Part shown: positions 13,543-13,931 of the stretch, piece by piece
Layout of the letters: every line of letters starts with the position of its first letter
How positions within the stretch are numbered: position 1 is the first letter of the stretch
Assembly: GCA_024642605.1 (NCBI GenBank)
Contig: JAHEAT010000071.1
Coordinates: 1-13,931 of the forward strand
DNA from: Microbacteriaceae bacterium
Lineage (GTDB): Bacteria > Actinomycetota > Actinomycetes > Actinomycetales > Microbacteriaceae
Length of the DNA: 13,931 nt
Direction of reading: 5' to 3'
Made by a program: the position numbers and the translations under genes
Notes under the pieces: generated by a model
The model's database searches: none
What the model saw: only the letters and a program-made list of their open reading frames with translations
What the model was told of the DNA's origin: nothing

Positions 13543-13931
13543 GTGGAATATCGCATCGAACACGACACCATGGGCGAAGTCAAAGTACCTCTAAACGCCC
13601 TTTACCGCGCCCAGACGCAACGTGCCGTTGAGAACTTTCCTATCTCTGGAACAACCCTGGAGCGTGCCCACATCGCCGCTCTAGCTCGCATCAAGAAGGC
13701 AGCAGCGCTTGCCAACGCCTCGATCGGAGTTCTGGCCCAAGATATCGCGAACGCCATCTCGGCTTCTGCCGATGCAGTGGCTTCGGGCGACCACGACGGC
13801 GAGTTTCCTGTTGACATCTTTCAGACCGGCTCTGGCACTTCGTCAAACATGAACATGAACGAAGTTTTGGCCACTCTCGCCACCGAAAGACTGGGTTCGG
13901 CTGTTCACCCGAACGACCACGTAAACGCATC
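13543..13931 (+). CDS. fumC: Class II fumarate hydratase, N-terminal part (cut by window end)
   Basis: The TCA cycle enzyme that hydrates fumarate to malate; an iron-independent homotetramer of the aspartase/fumarase family. About 129 codons are present and the frame is open at the window end. The start is GTG at 13543, with AAAGG (13531-13535) seven bases before it, giving [19 protein letters not shown], the typical N-terminus. [15 protein letters not shown] (94-108) and HPNDHVNA (122-129) are active-site motifs of fumarase C. The other members of the superfamily (aspartase, argininosuccinate lyase) fit less well. It is probably co-transcribed with the carbonic anhydrase. Confidence 0.94.
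   Translation, partial: MEYRIEHDTMGEVKVPLNALYRAQTQRAVENFPISGTTLERAHIAALARIKKAAALANASIGVLAQDIANAISASADAVASGDHDGEFPVDIFQTGSGTSSNMNMNEVLATLATERLGSAVHPNDHVNA

Overview
The window looks like a chromosomal core region of an actinobacterium, most likely a Microbacteriaceae-type Micrococcales with moderate GC. This is inferred from the actinobacterial run ispH / xseA-xseB / DUF4245-like membrane protein / beta-carbonic anhydrase / fumC, from a GlpX-type FBPase and long-type class II aldolase, and from several start codons that seem to be used without a leader. I found no tRNA, rRNA, CRISPR array, insertion sequence or integrase. Most of the window is ordinary housekeeping sequence.

Layout, left to right. 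Positions 1-1590 (minus) hold a secreted, Cys-pair-repeat protein of unknown function. Its frame is broken by a single TGA at 391-393 but stays open for 130 more codons to the window edge. Next is ychF (minus), a translation-associated ATPase, which diverges over 20 bp from a DnaQ-like 3'-5' exonuclease (plus). A CoA-acylating methylmalonate-semialdehyde dehydrogenase (minus) then diverges over 60 bp from rmuC (plus).

The middle is a small sugar-phosphate cluster: a PfkB-type 1-phosphofructokinase (plus), a diverged GlpX-type fructose-1,6-bisphosphatase (minus) and a class II fructose-bisphosphate aldolase (plus). All three make or use fructose 1,6-bisphosphate. A long inverted repeat overlaps the likely promoter of the kinase. 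A 69-residue YwqK/MORN-like protein follows the aldolase, and its first codons contain a perfect 11-bp hairpin placed where an aldolase terminator would be expected.

The right part has ispH (minus) diverging from a co-directional run: xseA, xseB (exonuclease VII), a DUF4245-like membrane-anchored protein, a beta-carbonic anhydrase and the start of fumC, which is cut by the window end. Gaps of 21-53 bp suggest an operon.

The points most worth a second look are the TGA-interrupted repeat protein, the set of TANNNT-N6-start leaderless-type promoters at two divergent pairs, the inverted repeat before the kinase, the hairpin coded inside the YwqK-like gene, and the changed active-site segments of GlpX. 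I see no convincing new multi-gene system.
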